This document shows positions 26,264 through 34,552 of a DNA stretch of 64,000 nt, in pieces; position 1 is the first letter of the stretch; the number at the start of each line of letters is the position of its first letter. Under the pieces are notes generated by a model. It ran no database searches, was not told the DNA's origin, and was given only the letters and a program-made list of their open reading frames with translations. A program made the position numbers and the translations under genes. Origin of the DNA: an uncultured Kocuria sp. (GTDB taxonomy: Bacteria; Actinomycetota; Actinomycetes; Actinomycetales; Micrococcaceae); NCBI RefSeq assembly GCF_947500125.1, contig NZ_CANMRA010000008.1, positions 62,001 to 126,000 on the forward strand, given 5' to 3'.

Positions 26264-27031
26264 ATGAGCGAGGAGAGGGCAGGCCGGGCCGGGGGCCTGC
26301 GGTCCAGCGCCCGCGGGAACGGGCCGCACTTCGTCCTGCTGCACCCCGGCGGCACGGACTCCCGGGCCCTGGACCCAGTGGTGGCGGAACTGACCGACCG
26401 GTACCGGGTGATCACGCCGGATCAGCGCGGGCACGGCCGCACCCCCGACCGGGAAGGCCCGCTCTCCTACACGGCGATGGCCGAGGACACGATCGCCTTC
26501 CTCGGCGCCGAGGCCGAGACTCCGGTGCACCTGCTGGGCTACAGCGACGGGGCCGTCATCGCCCTCACCGTGGCGCTGCGACGACCCGATCTGGTCCGGG
26601 ACCTGGTGGTCGCGGCAGGGGTGTACCACCACGACGGCTGGGAGCCCGGAGTCCTGCAGGACGAGGCCGAGGCGCCGGACTTCATGGCCGACGCCTACGC
26701 GGAGGTCTCGCCCGACGGGCGCGAGCACTACGGTCAGGTCGTGGCGAAGCTGCGGCAGCTGCACGCGGCGGAACCGGCCTGCACGGACGCGGATCTGGCA
26801 GGCCTCGACCTCCCCGTGCTCGTGCTCGTCGGGGACGACGACGAGGTCCGGCTCGAGCACGCCGTGGCCCTGTACCGCGCCCTGCCGCACGGGGAGCTGG
26901 CCGTGGTCCCGCACGCCTCCCACGGCGTGCTCGTCGAGAAGCCGCAGCTGTGCGCGCGGTTGATCACGGACTTCCACGCCGCCGACAAGCCGGCCACGCT
27001 CGCCCCGAGACGGCGCCGCCCGGGAAGCTGA
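26264..27031 (+). CDS. Alpha/beta hydrolase
   Basis: 255 residues. Features of the alpha/beta-hydrolase fold: the oxyanion HPGG segment near residue 26, PDQRGHGRTPD, the nucleophile elbow GYSDGA with Ser at about 104, a late-strand aspartate in LVLVGDDDEV, and the catalytic His in PHASHGVL near residue 222. It is soluble, with no signal peptide. The size and GYSDGA elbow are typical of small esterase, haloperoxidase-like or enol-lactonase proteins. The substrate is unknown. It is a single gene with its own promoter. Confidence 0.88.
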   Translation: MSEERAGRAGGLRSSARGNGPHFVLLHPGGTDSRALDPVVAELTDRYRVITPDQRGHGRTPDREGPLSYTAMAEDTIAFLGAEAETPVHLLGYSDGAVIALTVALRRPDLVRDLVVAAGVYHHDGWEPGVLQDEAEAPDFMADAYAEVSPDGREHYGQVVAKLRQLHAAEPACTDADLAGLDLPVLVLVGDDDEVRLEHAVALYRALPHGELAVVPHASHGVLVEKPQLCARLITDFHAADKPATLAPRRRRPGS

Positions 27032-27113
27032 CGGTGCCGTCGTCCAGCGGTGCCGTCGTCGGGCGCCGCCGTGGTCAGCCGGGGAGGCGGTTGCCGGTGG
27101 TGACCGGGGCGAG

Positions 27114-27395
27114 ATGGCCGTGGACGAAGGCGTCGGCGCCGAGTTCCTCGACTACGTCGGCCTCGATCGGCAACCCGGTGCCCTCGGGGCCGGGTGGAGG
27201 TCCTCGGGGCGGATCCCGACCGTGCACTTCTCGGAGGTCGGAGCCGTCCCGGTCGACGAGGAGCTGGTCGTCACTACCGCCTGGGGCGGGGTCCAGGCCG
27301 CGCACCTGCTCCTGGCCCTGCTGCGCGGGGAGACTCCCGACCCGGCCAGAAACTGCCCACCCGCGTCGTCGTGCGCAGCACCACCGCCGCAGCCC
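27114..27395 (+). pseudogene. Decayed remnant of a LacI-family regulator (C-terminal part)
   Basis: Between the hydrolase (ends 27031) and the membrane protein (starts 27637) lies about 600 bp with no intact gene. In one frame a sequence like the end of a LacI effector domain can be read: VGLD, IPTVHFSEVG, HLLLALLRGETPDP. After a small shift of frame it is followed by KLPTRVVVRSTTAA, the almost invariant LacI ending (LPTRLVVRxST). No DNA-binding domain is present. The rest of the interval shows nothing recognisable. Confidence 0.35.
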
Positions 27396-27636
27396 GCGCC
27401 GAACGGCGCGGCCCCGCGCGCCCCGCCACGGACGGCACAGCGCGCTGGGCGGAGTCTGAGCCCCCCGGTTCGCCGTGCCCGCGGCCGATTCCCCGGCGGT
27501 GAGATCGGCGACCTGGCCGGGCCCCTCGGTCAGGTCGCCGATCGCCGGATGACTATGCTCGGGGGACGACGTCGAACCGCTCCCCGGAGCGGTCCCCGTC
27601 GCCAGGAGACCCGGCGCCCCCGTGGGAGGAGGCGGT

Positions 27637-28713
27637 GTGCAGAAGCTCATCGTAGGAGTGCTGGCCGATCCCGGCCTGCCGGAGAAGGTGGCCCGCAGAG
27701 TGGCCGAGAACCTGCCGCGAGCACTGTCGGAGCACACCGGACCGGACGTGTCCTGGGCGGTGGAGGTCAGCCGCGAGACCCTGCCCCTGACGGCCGACGG
27801 GGACATCCCGCTGCTGGACAAGGCCGGCGGGCTGCGCGCCGAGCACGGATGGGACTACGTGGTGTACCTGACGGACCTGCCGCGGGCCCACCAGGGGGAC
27901 CCGCTGCTGTGCGAGGTCGGTGCTGCGGCCGCCGCCGCACTGGTCTCGCTGCCGGCCCTGGGCGCCGACCACTTCTCGCGCAAGGCCTGCGGACTGCTCG
28001 TCGCACTGGTCGGCGCGCTCCGGGACGGCGTCGAGGGCCACATATCCACGGCCGCGGTGCACGAGGCCCTGGGGCGGAGAGCGGTCCGCCGGGTGTCCCC
28101 GGCGGGGGACGGGGACGTCTCCTACCTCGTGCTGCCCGGACGGATGAACCAGGTGCGCCTGCTGACCGGCATGGTGCTGAGCAACCGCCCCGGGCGCCTG
28201 CTGCCGGCCCTGGCCAGCTGCGTGGCCGCCGCTGCGGCCACCGGCGCCTTCGGCATCTTCTACGCCTCCATCTGGAGCATGTCCGACGCCCTGTCCCCGG
28301 CCCGGCTGGCCATGATCAGCGTGGTGGTCACCGGGGCGCTCAGCGGGTGGCTGATCTTCCACAACGGCCTGTGGAACCGCTCCCCGCAGGACGACGAGCC
28401 CTGGCGGGCCGGCTCGGACAACGCCTCCACCGTCATCACCGTGTGGCTGAGCGTGGCCTTGATGTACGTGCTCCTGTGGACGATGCTCTTCCTCGTGGGG
28501 CTCGCGGTGATCGAGGCCGGCTACCTCGAGTCCCAGCTGGGCCACCCCGTGACCCTGCTCGACTACCTGGACCTCTCCTGGCTGGCCGCGTCCCTGGGCA
28601 CCCTGGCCGGCGCCCTGGGCTCGAACTTCGACAGCGACGAGGCCATCCGCGAGGCCACCTACAGCCGGCGGGAGCACCAGCGGCGCCAGCTCGCCGACAG
28701 CTACGACGACTGA
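27637..28713 (+). CDS. Conserved actinobacterial membrane protein
   Basis: 358 residues from the GTG at 27637, just after GGAGGAGG; a GTG at 27622 is the alternative. The first 170 residues form a soluble domain with a clear alpha/beta pattern (KLIVGVLADPGLPEKVARR, DYVVYLTDLPR, VSYLVLPGRMNQVRLLTGM). Four membrane segments follow (about 185-210, 215-245, 270-300, 310-335) and a charged C-terminus ends RREHQRRQLADSYDD. Proteins of this build are common in Micrococcales, but no function is known to me. It is convergent with the FAD oxidoreductase gene. Confidence 0.75.
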   Translation: MQKLIVGVLADPGLPEKVARRVAENLPRALSEHTGPDVSWAVEVSRETLPLTADGDIPLLDKAGGLRAEHGWDYVVYLTDLPRAHQGDPLLCEVGAAAAAALVSLPALGADHFSRKACGLLVALVGALRDGVEGHISTAAVHEALGRRAVRRVSPAGDGDVSYLVLPGRMNQVRLLTGMVLSNRPGRLLPALASCVAAAAATGAFGIFYASIWSMSDALSPARLAMISVVVTGALSGWLIFHNGLWNRSPQDDEPWRAGSDNASTVITVWLSVALMYVLLWTMLFLVGLAVIEAGYLESQLGHPVTLLDYLDLSWLAASLGTLAGALGSNFDSDEAIREATYSRREHQRRQLADSYDD

Positions 28714-28796
28714 GGGCGGTGCCGCCGGCGGCCGGCCGGTTCAGCCCTGCAGCCGCCGTGTCCGTCCGTGCCGTGGCGCCGTCCTGGGACCCTGAC

Positions 28797-30023
28797 TCAG
28801 GCCAGCAGGGCCTCGGCGGCGCGGCGCCCGGAGCGCAGGGCGCCCTGGGTCGAGCCGTTGGTGCGGTGGTCGCCGCACACGTACAGGCCGTCGCCGAGGG
28901 CGGCGGGCCGGTCCGCCACGAGCCCGGGCGGCTGCTCCGGCAGCGCCCGGCGCACCTCGTGCACGGTCAGCAGGTCCCAGGCGGCGGCGTCGGCGGACCA
29001 GATCGTGCCCAGCTGCCGGCGGACGTCGGCCTCGGCCGGGAGCGCGGCGCCTCGCGGCAGGAGGGCGGTCGCCTGGATCAGCGCCCGGCCGTCCGGGGCG
29101 TAGCTGGGGGCGGCGTTGCTGACCACGGCCGTGTCGATCAGCGGGCCGACGGACTCGCCCGGCAGGACCAGGCACCGGAGCTCCGAGGGCGCGGACTCCG
29201 CCGCGAACCACCAGGTCGCCTCGCCCTTCATAGGGGCGTCCGGCAGGTCCAGGAGCTGGGCGGCCGCCGGGCCCTCGGTGGCCACGACCACGGACGGCGC
29301 CCGCCAGACGGCGTCGCCGGCGCCCACGGTCCACCCGTTGCCGGTGCGCTCCAGCGAGTCCACGCGGGTGCCGAGGACGGCCGGGGCCCGGAGCCCGTCG
29401 TGGATCCAGGCCGGCAGCGCCTCCATGCCGCCGGCCGGCAGGCCGGGCGTGCCGAGCAGGAACCAGCCGACGAGCTCGCGCACGAAGGCGGCCGAGGTGC
29501 GGCCCTCGTCCTCGAGGATCACGCCGGCCAGGAACGGCTCGAGCACCAGGTCCCGCAGCGGTCCCTGCACCCCGGCCGCGTCGAGCGACTCGTGCCAGGG
29601 GCGGTCCCGCTCCTGCTGCCGCCGCGCGCGGGGGTCCAGTCCCGGGGCGAGCCAGGCCGCCAGGGCGGGCAGCCGGCGCAGCTCCACGAGCGGGCTGCGC
29701 AGCGTTCCCGTGAGCCGGGACGGGACCCGCCGGGGATCGGCGAGGACGTCGATGCCGTCGCCGCGGCGGACGCCGGCCGCGGCGTCGAACTTCTGGATTC
29801 CCAGCGCGGTGACCTCCACGCTGCGCCGCAGCTCGGTGTAGGCGGGGTTGAGCACCTGGAAGCCGCGGTCGCACCGGAAGCCGTCGACCGTGTCGGTGCG
29901 GATCCTGCCCCCGACCCCGTCGGAGGCCTCCAGGACCACGACGTCCAGCCCGTGCCGCTCGAGCAGGTGGGCGCACTGCAGGCCGGCGAGTCCGGCGCCG
30001 ACGACGACGACATCGTGGTCCAC
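28797..30023 (-). CDS. FAD-dependent oxidoreductase (amine oxidase / desaturase-like)
   Basis: 408 residues. The N-terminal dinucleotide motif VVVGAGLAGLQCAHLLERHG, then EASDGVGGRIRTD (the GG-R-x-x-T motif), is typical of flavin amine oxidase/phytoene-desaturase folds. The C-terminal FAD segment is GLYVCGDHRTNGSTQGALRSGRRAAEALL. It is shorter than CrtI (about 500) and has a DUF-like middle region. The gene is 9 bp from the type III polyketide synthase in the same direction, so it probably modifies the polyketide (hydroxylation or quinone formation). A role independent of the synthase is possible. Confidence 0.82.
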   Translation of the reverse strand: MDHDVVVVGAGLAGLQCAHLLERHGLDVVVLEASDGVGGRIRTDTVDGFRCDRGFQVLNPAYTELRRSVEVTALGIQKFDAAAGVRRGDGIDVLADPRRVPSRLTGTLRSPLVELRRLPALAAWLAPGLDPRARRQQERDRPWHESLDAAGVQGPLRDLVLEPFLAGVILEDEGRTSAAFVRELVGWFLLGTPGLPAGGMEALPAWIHDGLRAPAVLGTRVDSLERTGNGWTVGAGDAVWRAPSVVVATEGPAAAQLLDLPDAPMKGEATWWFAAESAPSELRCLVLPGESVGPLIDTAVVSNAAPSYAPDGRALIQATALLPRGAALPAEADVRRQLGTIWSADAAAWDLLTVHEVRRALPEQPPGLVADRPAALGDGLYVCGDHRTNGSTQGALRSGRRAAEALLA

Positions 30024-30032
30024 GGGAACCTC

Positions 30033-31205
30033 CTAGCGGATGGGGACGGCCGCGGCGGGATCGAGCTCCGCGGCCGGTGCCGCGGCCCGGGCGGGGATCG
30101 TGAACAGCGCCGACTCTACGGTCAGGCCCGGCCCGAACGCCAGGGCGCAGACGGTGCGGGTCTCGTCCGCGGGGGCCTCGTCGATCACCTGGCGCAGGAC
30201 GTGCAGCACGGTCACGCTGCTCATGTTGCCCCGTGTCGCGAGGACGTCCCGGGACTCCCGCAGCGCCTCGGGCGGCAGCCCCAGGGTGTGCTCGAGCTTG
30301 TCGAGGATGCCCCGGCCGCCCGGATGCAGGGCCCAGTCGGTGATGCTGTCCCGGTCCACGGCACCCCCGGGACCGTCGAGCAGGGCCTCCAGCGCGGTGT
30401 GGATGTTGTCCTCGAGGACCTGGGGCACGGCGGCGCCGAGGATCATCTCGAATCCGGCGTCGCCGATGGTCCAGGCCATGGCCTCCTCGCCGTCGGGGAT
30501 CACGAGGGTGCGGAAGCGGTCGAGCTCGAGCAGGGGGGTGACTCCCTCGGGGATCCTCGCGCTGACCACGGCCGCCGCCGCGCCGTCGGCGAACAGGGCG
30601 GCCCCCCGGATGGCGTCCGCGTCCCGGGCCGGGCGCAGGTGCAGCGTGCACAGCTCCACGGCGACGAGCAGGACGACGGCGTCCGGGTCCGCCGTGGCGA
30701 TGGACGCGGCCTGGCGCAGACCGATGAGCCCGCCGTGGCAGCCCATGAAGCCGATGTGCGCGCGGCGGACGGCCGGGTCGAGGCCGAGATCCCGGACCAG
30801 GCGGTAGTCGGGGCCGGGGGCGAAGAACCCGGTGCAGGAGACGGTCACCACGTCGGTGACGGACGCCGGGTCGAGCCCGGGGCAGCGCGCGAGGGCGTCC
30901 CGTGCGGCCTCGGCGAAGAGGGCGGGGGCCCGCTCCACGTAGGTGCGGTTGCGGACACCGGTCAGGGGCCCCAGGAACCGGCCGTCCGGGGTGATGTAGG
31001 GGGATCCGTCGCGGGCGTCGTGCTCGACCAGCTCCGACAGCACCGTGTGCCGGCGATCGACCCCGGAGGCGCCGAACACCGTGCGCAGCAGCCGGGCGTT
31101 GAGCCGGTCGGTACCGGGCTGGGCCTGGTAGAGGTCCTGGGCGTCGGTCTGCTCGAGCACGTGCGGCGGGAGGGCCGTGCCGAGGGACAGGAGTGCGGGC
31201 GTCAT
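30033..31205 (-). CDS. Type III polyketide synthase
   Basis: 390 residues, the family's normal size. The catalytic triad is visible: C156 in FMGCHGG, H293 in ALHPGGRG and N326 in ATRGNMSSV. Thiolase-fold strands such as DVVTVSCTGFFAPGPDY surround them. These homodimeric enzymes extend an acyl-CoA starter with malonyl-CoA to make alkylresorcinols, pyrones or naphthols. The starter cannot be read from sequence. It is coupled to the FAD oxidoreductase; no methyltransferase is adjacent. A GATACT hexamer lies 7 nt before the ATG, though the AGGGG between them could also serve as a ribosome site. Confidence 0.92.
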   Translation of the reverse strand: MTPALLSLGTALPPHVLEQTDAQDLYQAQPGTDRLNARLLRTVFGASGVDRRHTVLSELVEHDARDGSPYITPDGRFLGPLTGVRNRTYVERAPALFAEAARDALARCPGLDPASVTDVVTVSCTGFFAPGPDYRLVRDLGLDPAVRRAHIGFMGCHGGLIGLRQAASIATADPDAVVLLVAVELCTLHLRPARDADAIRGAALFADGAAAAVVSARIPEGVTPLLELDRFRTLVIPDGEEAMAWTIGDAGFEMILGAAVPQVLEDNIHTALEALLDGPGGAVDRDSITDWALHPGGRGILDKLEHTLGLPPEALRESRDVLATRGNMSSVTVLHVLRQVIDEAPADETRTVCALAFGPGLTVESALFTIPARAAAPAAELDPAAAVPIR

Positions 31206-31212
31206 CCCCTCC

Positions 31213-31218
31213 AGTATC
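31213..31218 (-). promoter_or_regulatory. -10 hexamer GATACT upstream of the polyketide synthase
   Basis: Minus-strand GATACT ends 7 nt before the ATG at 31205, so transcription would start at the ATG. No convincing -35. Confidence 0.4.
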
Positions 31219-31258
31219 CGTCCTCGGGCCGACAGAGACCACGGAGGGCGCGCGGGGG

Positions 31259-31288
31259 CCGGGCGGACCCCCCGGAGGGTCCGCCCGG
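31259..31288 (-). terminator. 12-bp stem hairpin after the nitroreductase gene
   Basis: CCGGGCGGACCC and GGGTCCGCCCGG pair perfectly around a 6-nt loop, 7 nt past the nitroreductase stop on the minus strand and upstream of the polyketide synthase promoter. It is the strongest terminator-like hairpin in the window, though without a T-run. Confidence 0.75.
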
Positions 31289-31295
31289 AACGGCC

Positions 31296-31907
31296 TCAGA
31301 CGGTGGTGGTCGCGGCGTCGAAGTCCAGCCGCGGCAGCCGGTCGTGGCGCGGGGCGGCAGGAGCGCCGATGTTCACGACCATCAGGGAGCGGCGGGTGGT
31401 CCCGGCGTGGAACTCGGCGTCCACGCCGGCGGGGTCGAACCCGCCCATGGGGCCCGCGGCGAGGCCCACGGCGCGCACGGCCAGCACGAAGTACCCGGCC
31501 TGCAGGTGGGCGTTGTCCCGGCCCATCCGGGTGCGCAGCTCCTCGTTGCCGGCGAACATCTCCTGCTTGCCGGCGGCGGGCGGGAAGACGACGGGCAGGT
31601 GCTCGTGCCAGTCGACGTCGTAGCTGAGCACCGCGACGACGGGCGCGGCGGCGGTCTTCGCCCGGTTGCCCTCGGCCATGTGGGGGAGCAGGCGCTCCCG
31701 GGCCTGCGCGGAACGGATCCACGTCACGCGCAGCGGCTGGATGTTCATGGCGGTGGGGCCCATCTTGGCGAGCTCGAAGGCCGCCCGGAGCTGCTCGTCG
31801 GCCACGGGCTCGTCGAGGAACTCCGAGGCCGTGCGGGCCTCGCGGAAGAGCAGGTCGGCGGCGAGCGCGTCGAGGGCGAGCTGGTCCTGGGGGGCGTCGG
31901 GGGTCAT
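31296..31907 (-). CDS. Nitroreductase family protein, malonic semialdehyde reductase-like
   Basis: 203 residues from the ATG at 31907. It has the RutE/HadB layout of the FMN-dependent nitroreductase family: LFREARTASEFLDEPV, LAKMGPTAMNIQPLRVTWI (the FMN-binding helix and strand), a mid-protein DVDWHEHLP, and AVRAVGLAAGPMGGFD. RutE reduces malonic semialdehyde in pyrimidine breakdown, and the other rut genes are not in the window, so here it may be a general flavin reductase. No nearby partner. The start has a GGAAGGACTCC region upstream as a possible ribosome site. Confidence 0.85.
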   Translation of the reverse strand: MTPDAPQDQLALDALAADLLFREARTASEFLDEPVADEQLRAAFELAKMGPTAMNIQPLRVTWIRSAQARERLLPHMAEGNRAKTAAAPVVAVLSYDVDWHEHLPVVFPPAAGKQEMFAGNEELRTRMGRDNAHLQAGYFVLAVRAVGLAAGPMGGFDPAGVDAEFHAGTTRRSLMVVNIGAPAAPRHDRLPRLDFDAATTTV

Positions 31908-32020
31908 GAGGAGTCCTTCCGGGTCCGGGCGAGCTGTGATGTACACGTCAACAAAAACGGGTGCCGGTCTATGCCGAGGGGGACTGTGCCCTCCGTCACG
32001 TCACGGCGCGTCACAGTGGG

Positions 32021-32026
32021 TACCCT
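32021..32026 (+). promoter_or_regulatory. -10 hexamer TACCCT, leaderless DoxX-like gene
   Basis: TACCCT ends 6 nt before the ATG at 32033; no ribosome site. The -35 is weak. Confidence 0.4.
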
Positions 32027-32032
32027 GGCCCC

Positions 32033-32455
32033 ATGTCCCCTCGTCCCCCGCAGCTCCTGCCCGGCGCGGCCCCCCGCGGTGTGCGTTCCGGCGCCGTGAC
32101 CTCCCGCGCCCGGCGGATGGGCGCCGCCCTGTGCGGGACGGGCGCGCTCCACCTCGTCCGGCCGGCACTCTTCGACGGGCTGATCCCCCGCTCGCTGCCG
32201 GGATCGCCCCGCACCTGGACGCTGGGCTCCGGGGTGGCAGAGCTCGGCGTCGGGGCGCTGCTGCTCCACCCCCGCACCCGCCGCGCCGGAGGGTGGGCCG
32301 CGGCGGCCCTCCTCGTGGGCGTGTGGCCGGGCAACGTCACCATGGCCTGGCGTGCCCGCCGGGGCTCCCCGGCGCGGCGGGCCGTGGCCCTCGTGCGGCT
32401 CCCGCTGCAGGTCCCGATGATCGCCGCAGCGCTGCGCATCGCCCGGACGGGCTGA
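32033..32455 (+). CDS. DoxX-like small membrane protein
   Basis: 140 residues. A Pro/Arg-rich N-terminus of about 30 residues precedes four hydrophobic segments (MGAALCGTGALHLVRP; WTLGSGVAELGVGALLL; GGWAAAALLVGVWPGNV; LVRLPLQVPMIAAAL). The GTGALHLVRPALFDGLIPRSLPG loop and PGNVTMAWRAR are typical of DoxX/DUF4267-like proteins of actinobacteria. Function unknown; such proteins are often linked to oxidative stress. Single gene. Confidence 0.75.
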   Translation: MSPRPPQLLPGAAPRGVRSGAVTSRARRMGAALCGTGALHLVRPALFDGLIPRSLPGSPRTWTLGSGVAELGVGALLLHPRTRRAGGWAAAALLVGVWPGNVTMAWRARRGSPARRAVALVRLPLQVPMIAAALRIARTG

Positions 32456-32504
32456 GCGCTCGCCATCCCGCGGACCCCCACCGGCGGCCGGAGCGCGGGG
32501 TACG

Positions 32505-32543
32505 CATTCGGTCACACACGCACACGCTCCCTACGCTGGGCAG
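32505..32543 (+). promoter_or_regulatory. Conserved upstream motif, copy 1 (before first S8 protease)
   Basis: A block beginning CATTCGGT and ending CGCTCC-x-TACGCTG is repeated nearly identically upstream of the second protease gene (34431-34466), with the same internal spacing and about 80 percent identity by eye. TACGCT (32532-32537) fits a -10 hexamer. It is the likely promoter plus a shared regulator site. Confidence 0.6.
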
Positions 32544-32654
32544 AGCACAGGAGCGGGGGGCTCCGGTTCCGCAGGGGATCTCTCTCGCTCCAGTCCATCG
32601 GGGGGTGGGCTCTGCGCACCGTGCCGCCTCCCGTCCCGACGGCCGGAGGAATCC

Positions 32655-34316
32655 TTGACCACCACCCGCAGCACCACCGTTTCTCTCGCGCTCGCGGCCG
32701 CCCTCGCCCTGGTCCCGCTGGGCTCCGCCGCGGCGGAGTCCGCGGCCGCCCCGCCCGCGGCCCAGGTCCCCCAGCCGGTTCCCCAGGCCGCCGGGGCCGC
32801 TCCCGGCGCGGCATCCGGGGCGGGGCCGGTGGGGGCCACGGACCGTGTCGTCGTGAAGTTCCGGGACGGCGCCGTCCCCGAGGACTCCCGCGACGTCGTC
32901 TACGCGCAGGCCGCCGGCCGCTCCGGGGACGCCGGGCTCGAGGAGACCGCGGCCACCGCGGACGGCGCCCAGGTGGTGCGCACCGGCGAGATGCTGGCCG
33001 GCGCCGAGCTCGAGGCGCTGACCACCGCCCTGGAGCAGGACCCCGCCGTGGAGTACGCGGAGCCGGACCTCCTGGCGACCACCGCCGCGGTGCCGAACGA
33101 CCCGTCCTACGCGACGCTGCAGTGGAGCCTGTGGGACGACCCGGCCGGGCTGGGCATGCCTCTCGCCTGGGACCGGGCCACCGGTGCCGGGCAGACCATC
33201 GCCGTCGTGGACACCGGCATCACCTCCCACCCGGACCTGGACGCCAACGTCCTGCCCGGCTACGACTTCGTCTCCACGGCCCAGAACGGCCGGGACGGCG
33301 ACGGGTGGGACGCGGACGCGACCGACATGGGCGACCACCCAGACGCCGTGCTGTGCCCCAACAGCCCCATGCCCCCGACCTCCACCTGGCACGGCACCCA
33401 CACGGCCGGCGTCGCCGCGGCCGACGCGAACAACGGACTGGGCATCTCGGGCGTGGCCCCGGACGCGAAGATCCTCCCGGTGCGCGCCGTGGGCGCCTGC
33501 AGCCAGGGGTACATCACCGACGTCGCCGCGGGCATCCTGTGGGCCAGTGGCGCCCCGGTGGCGGGTGCCGCCGCCAACCCGAACCCCGCGACGGTCATCA
33601 ACCTCAGCCTCGGCGTCCCGGGGGAGTGCCCGGCGGTGCTGCAGTCCGCGATCAGCGAGGCCTTGGGCCGCGGGATCCCCGTGGTCGCGGCTGCGGGCAA
33701 CCAGAGCATGGACGCCGCGCAGTCCGCCCCAGCCAACTGTGCGGGCGTGATCTCGGTCGCCGCGACGGACGTCGCCGGCGCCCTGGCTCCGTACTCCAAC
33801 TTCGGCTCGGTCACGCTCGCGGCCCCGGGCGGCGATCCCTACGCGCAGATCCTCTCGACCGGCAACGCCGGGGCCCAGGGCCTCGGGGCGCCCACGTACA
33901 CCGAGCGCAACGGCACGTCCATGGCGGCGCCGGCGGTCTCCGGCGCCGTGGCGCTGCTCCGCGAGCTCTCGCCGGGACTGGGCGTGGCGGGCCTGCGGGA
34001 CGCGCTGACCTCCACGGCCCGGCAGGCTCCCGGCGGGTGCGCGCCCGGGTGCGGCGCCGGGATCATGGACCCGGTCTCCGCGCTGGTCGCGGTGCAGGGC
34101 GGCGAGCCCTTCACCACCCGGGGCGGCATCGGTGCGCTGCACCGGAAGATCGGCACGACCACCGGCGAGGCCCGCTCCCGGGAGCTGTGCGCCCTGGGCG
34201 GCACGCCGTGCTTCCAGGAGTTCGCCAACGGGTGGATCATCTGGAACACCGGTCTCGGCGCCCGCTGGCACCAGGTTCTGCCGCTCCGCTGGTGGGAGAC
34301 CACCTCCGCCCGCTGA
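32655..34316 (+). CDS. Secreted S8 (subtilisin-like) serine protease
   Basis: 553 residues, TTG start with GGAGGA 5 nt upstream. Signal peptide about 1-27 (hydrophobic VSLALAAALALVPLG, cut near AAA-ES). An inhibitor-type propeptide (about 60-140) ends AVEYAEPD. The protease domain has D186 (IAVVDTGITSHPDLD), H246 (WHGTHTAGV), the oxyanion N349 (AAAGN) and S422 (NGTSMAAPAVSG). After about residue 480 there is a single LGFP-like module (IGALHRKIG... FQEFANGWIIWNT), then it stops, whereas the neighbouring paralogue carries about four. It is exported and probably degrades extracellular protein. Confidence 0.92.
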   Translation: MTTTRSTTVSLALAAALALVPLGSAAAESAAAPPAAQVPQPVPQAAGAAPGAASGAGPVGATDRVVVKFRDGAVPEDSRDVVYAQAAGRSGDAGLEETAATADGAQVVRTGEMLAGAELEALTTALEQDPAVEYAEPDLLATTAAVPNDPSYATLQWSLWDDPAGLGMPLAWDRATGAGQTIAVVDTGITSHPDLDANVLPGYDFVSTAQNGRDGDGWDADATDMGDHPDAVLCPNSPMPPTSTWHGTHTAGVAAADANNGLGISGVAPDAKILPVRAVGACSQGYITDVAAGILWASGAPVAGAAANPNPATVINLSLGVPGECPAVLQSAISEALGRGIPVVAAAGNQSMDAAQSAPANCAGVISVAATDVAGALAPYSNFGSVTLAAPGGDPYAQILSTGNAGAQGLGAPTYTERNGTSMAAPAVSGAVALLRELSPGLGVAGLRDALTSTARQAPGGCAPGCGAGIMDPVSALVAVQGGEPFTTRGGIGALHRKIGTTTGEARSRELCALGGTPCFQEFANGWIIWNTGLGARWHQVLPLRWWETTSAR

Positions 34317-34334
34317 TCCCCCGGCCCGCCCGGC

Positions 34335-34365
34335 GGCGCCGTCCACCTCCCCGGTGGGCGGCGCC
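34335..34365 (+). terminator. 13-bp stem hairpin after the first protease gene
   Basis: GGCGCCGTCCACC and GGTGGGCGGCGCC pair along 13 positions with one T-G wobble and a 5-nt loop, 18 nt downstream of the stop codon. Confidence 0.7.
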
Positions 34366-34430
34366 GTCGTCGTCCACGGGGAGGACTCCCGCGCCGCCCC
34401 TGCCGGTCCAATGAAAAGCATGGATCTTCC

Positions 34431-34466
34431 CATTCGGTAACAAAAGCAACCGCTCCGTACGCTGAG
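34431..34466 (+). promoter_or_regulatory. Conserved upstream motif, copy 2 (before second S8 protease)
   Basis: The second copy of the CATTCGGT...CGCTCC-x-TACGCTG block. TACGCT (34458-34463) is the putative -10, about 90 nt before the ATG. The conserved part covers a whole promoter length and stops just after the hexamer, so the two protease genes are probably controlled together. Confidence 0.6.
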
Positions 34467-34552
34467 CGCAGCGACGCCGGCTCCCCGCCTCCCGTGGTCG
34501 CTGCGCCGCAGGCCCCCGCTGCGCGCTGCACCCCCCACCGGCTGGAGCATCC

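Noticed and set aside
27114-32099. Very long open frame on the plus strand, 1661 codons
   Set aside because: It runs antisense to the type III synthase, FAD oxidoreductase and nitroreductase genes. Such frames arise from high G+C bias, and its composition is Arg/Gly/Pro-rich without any domain.
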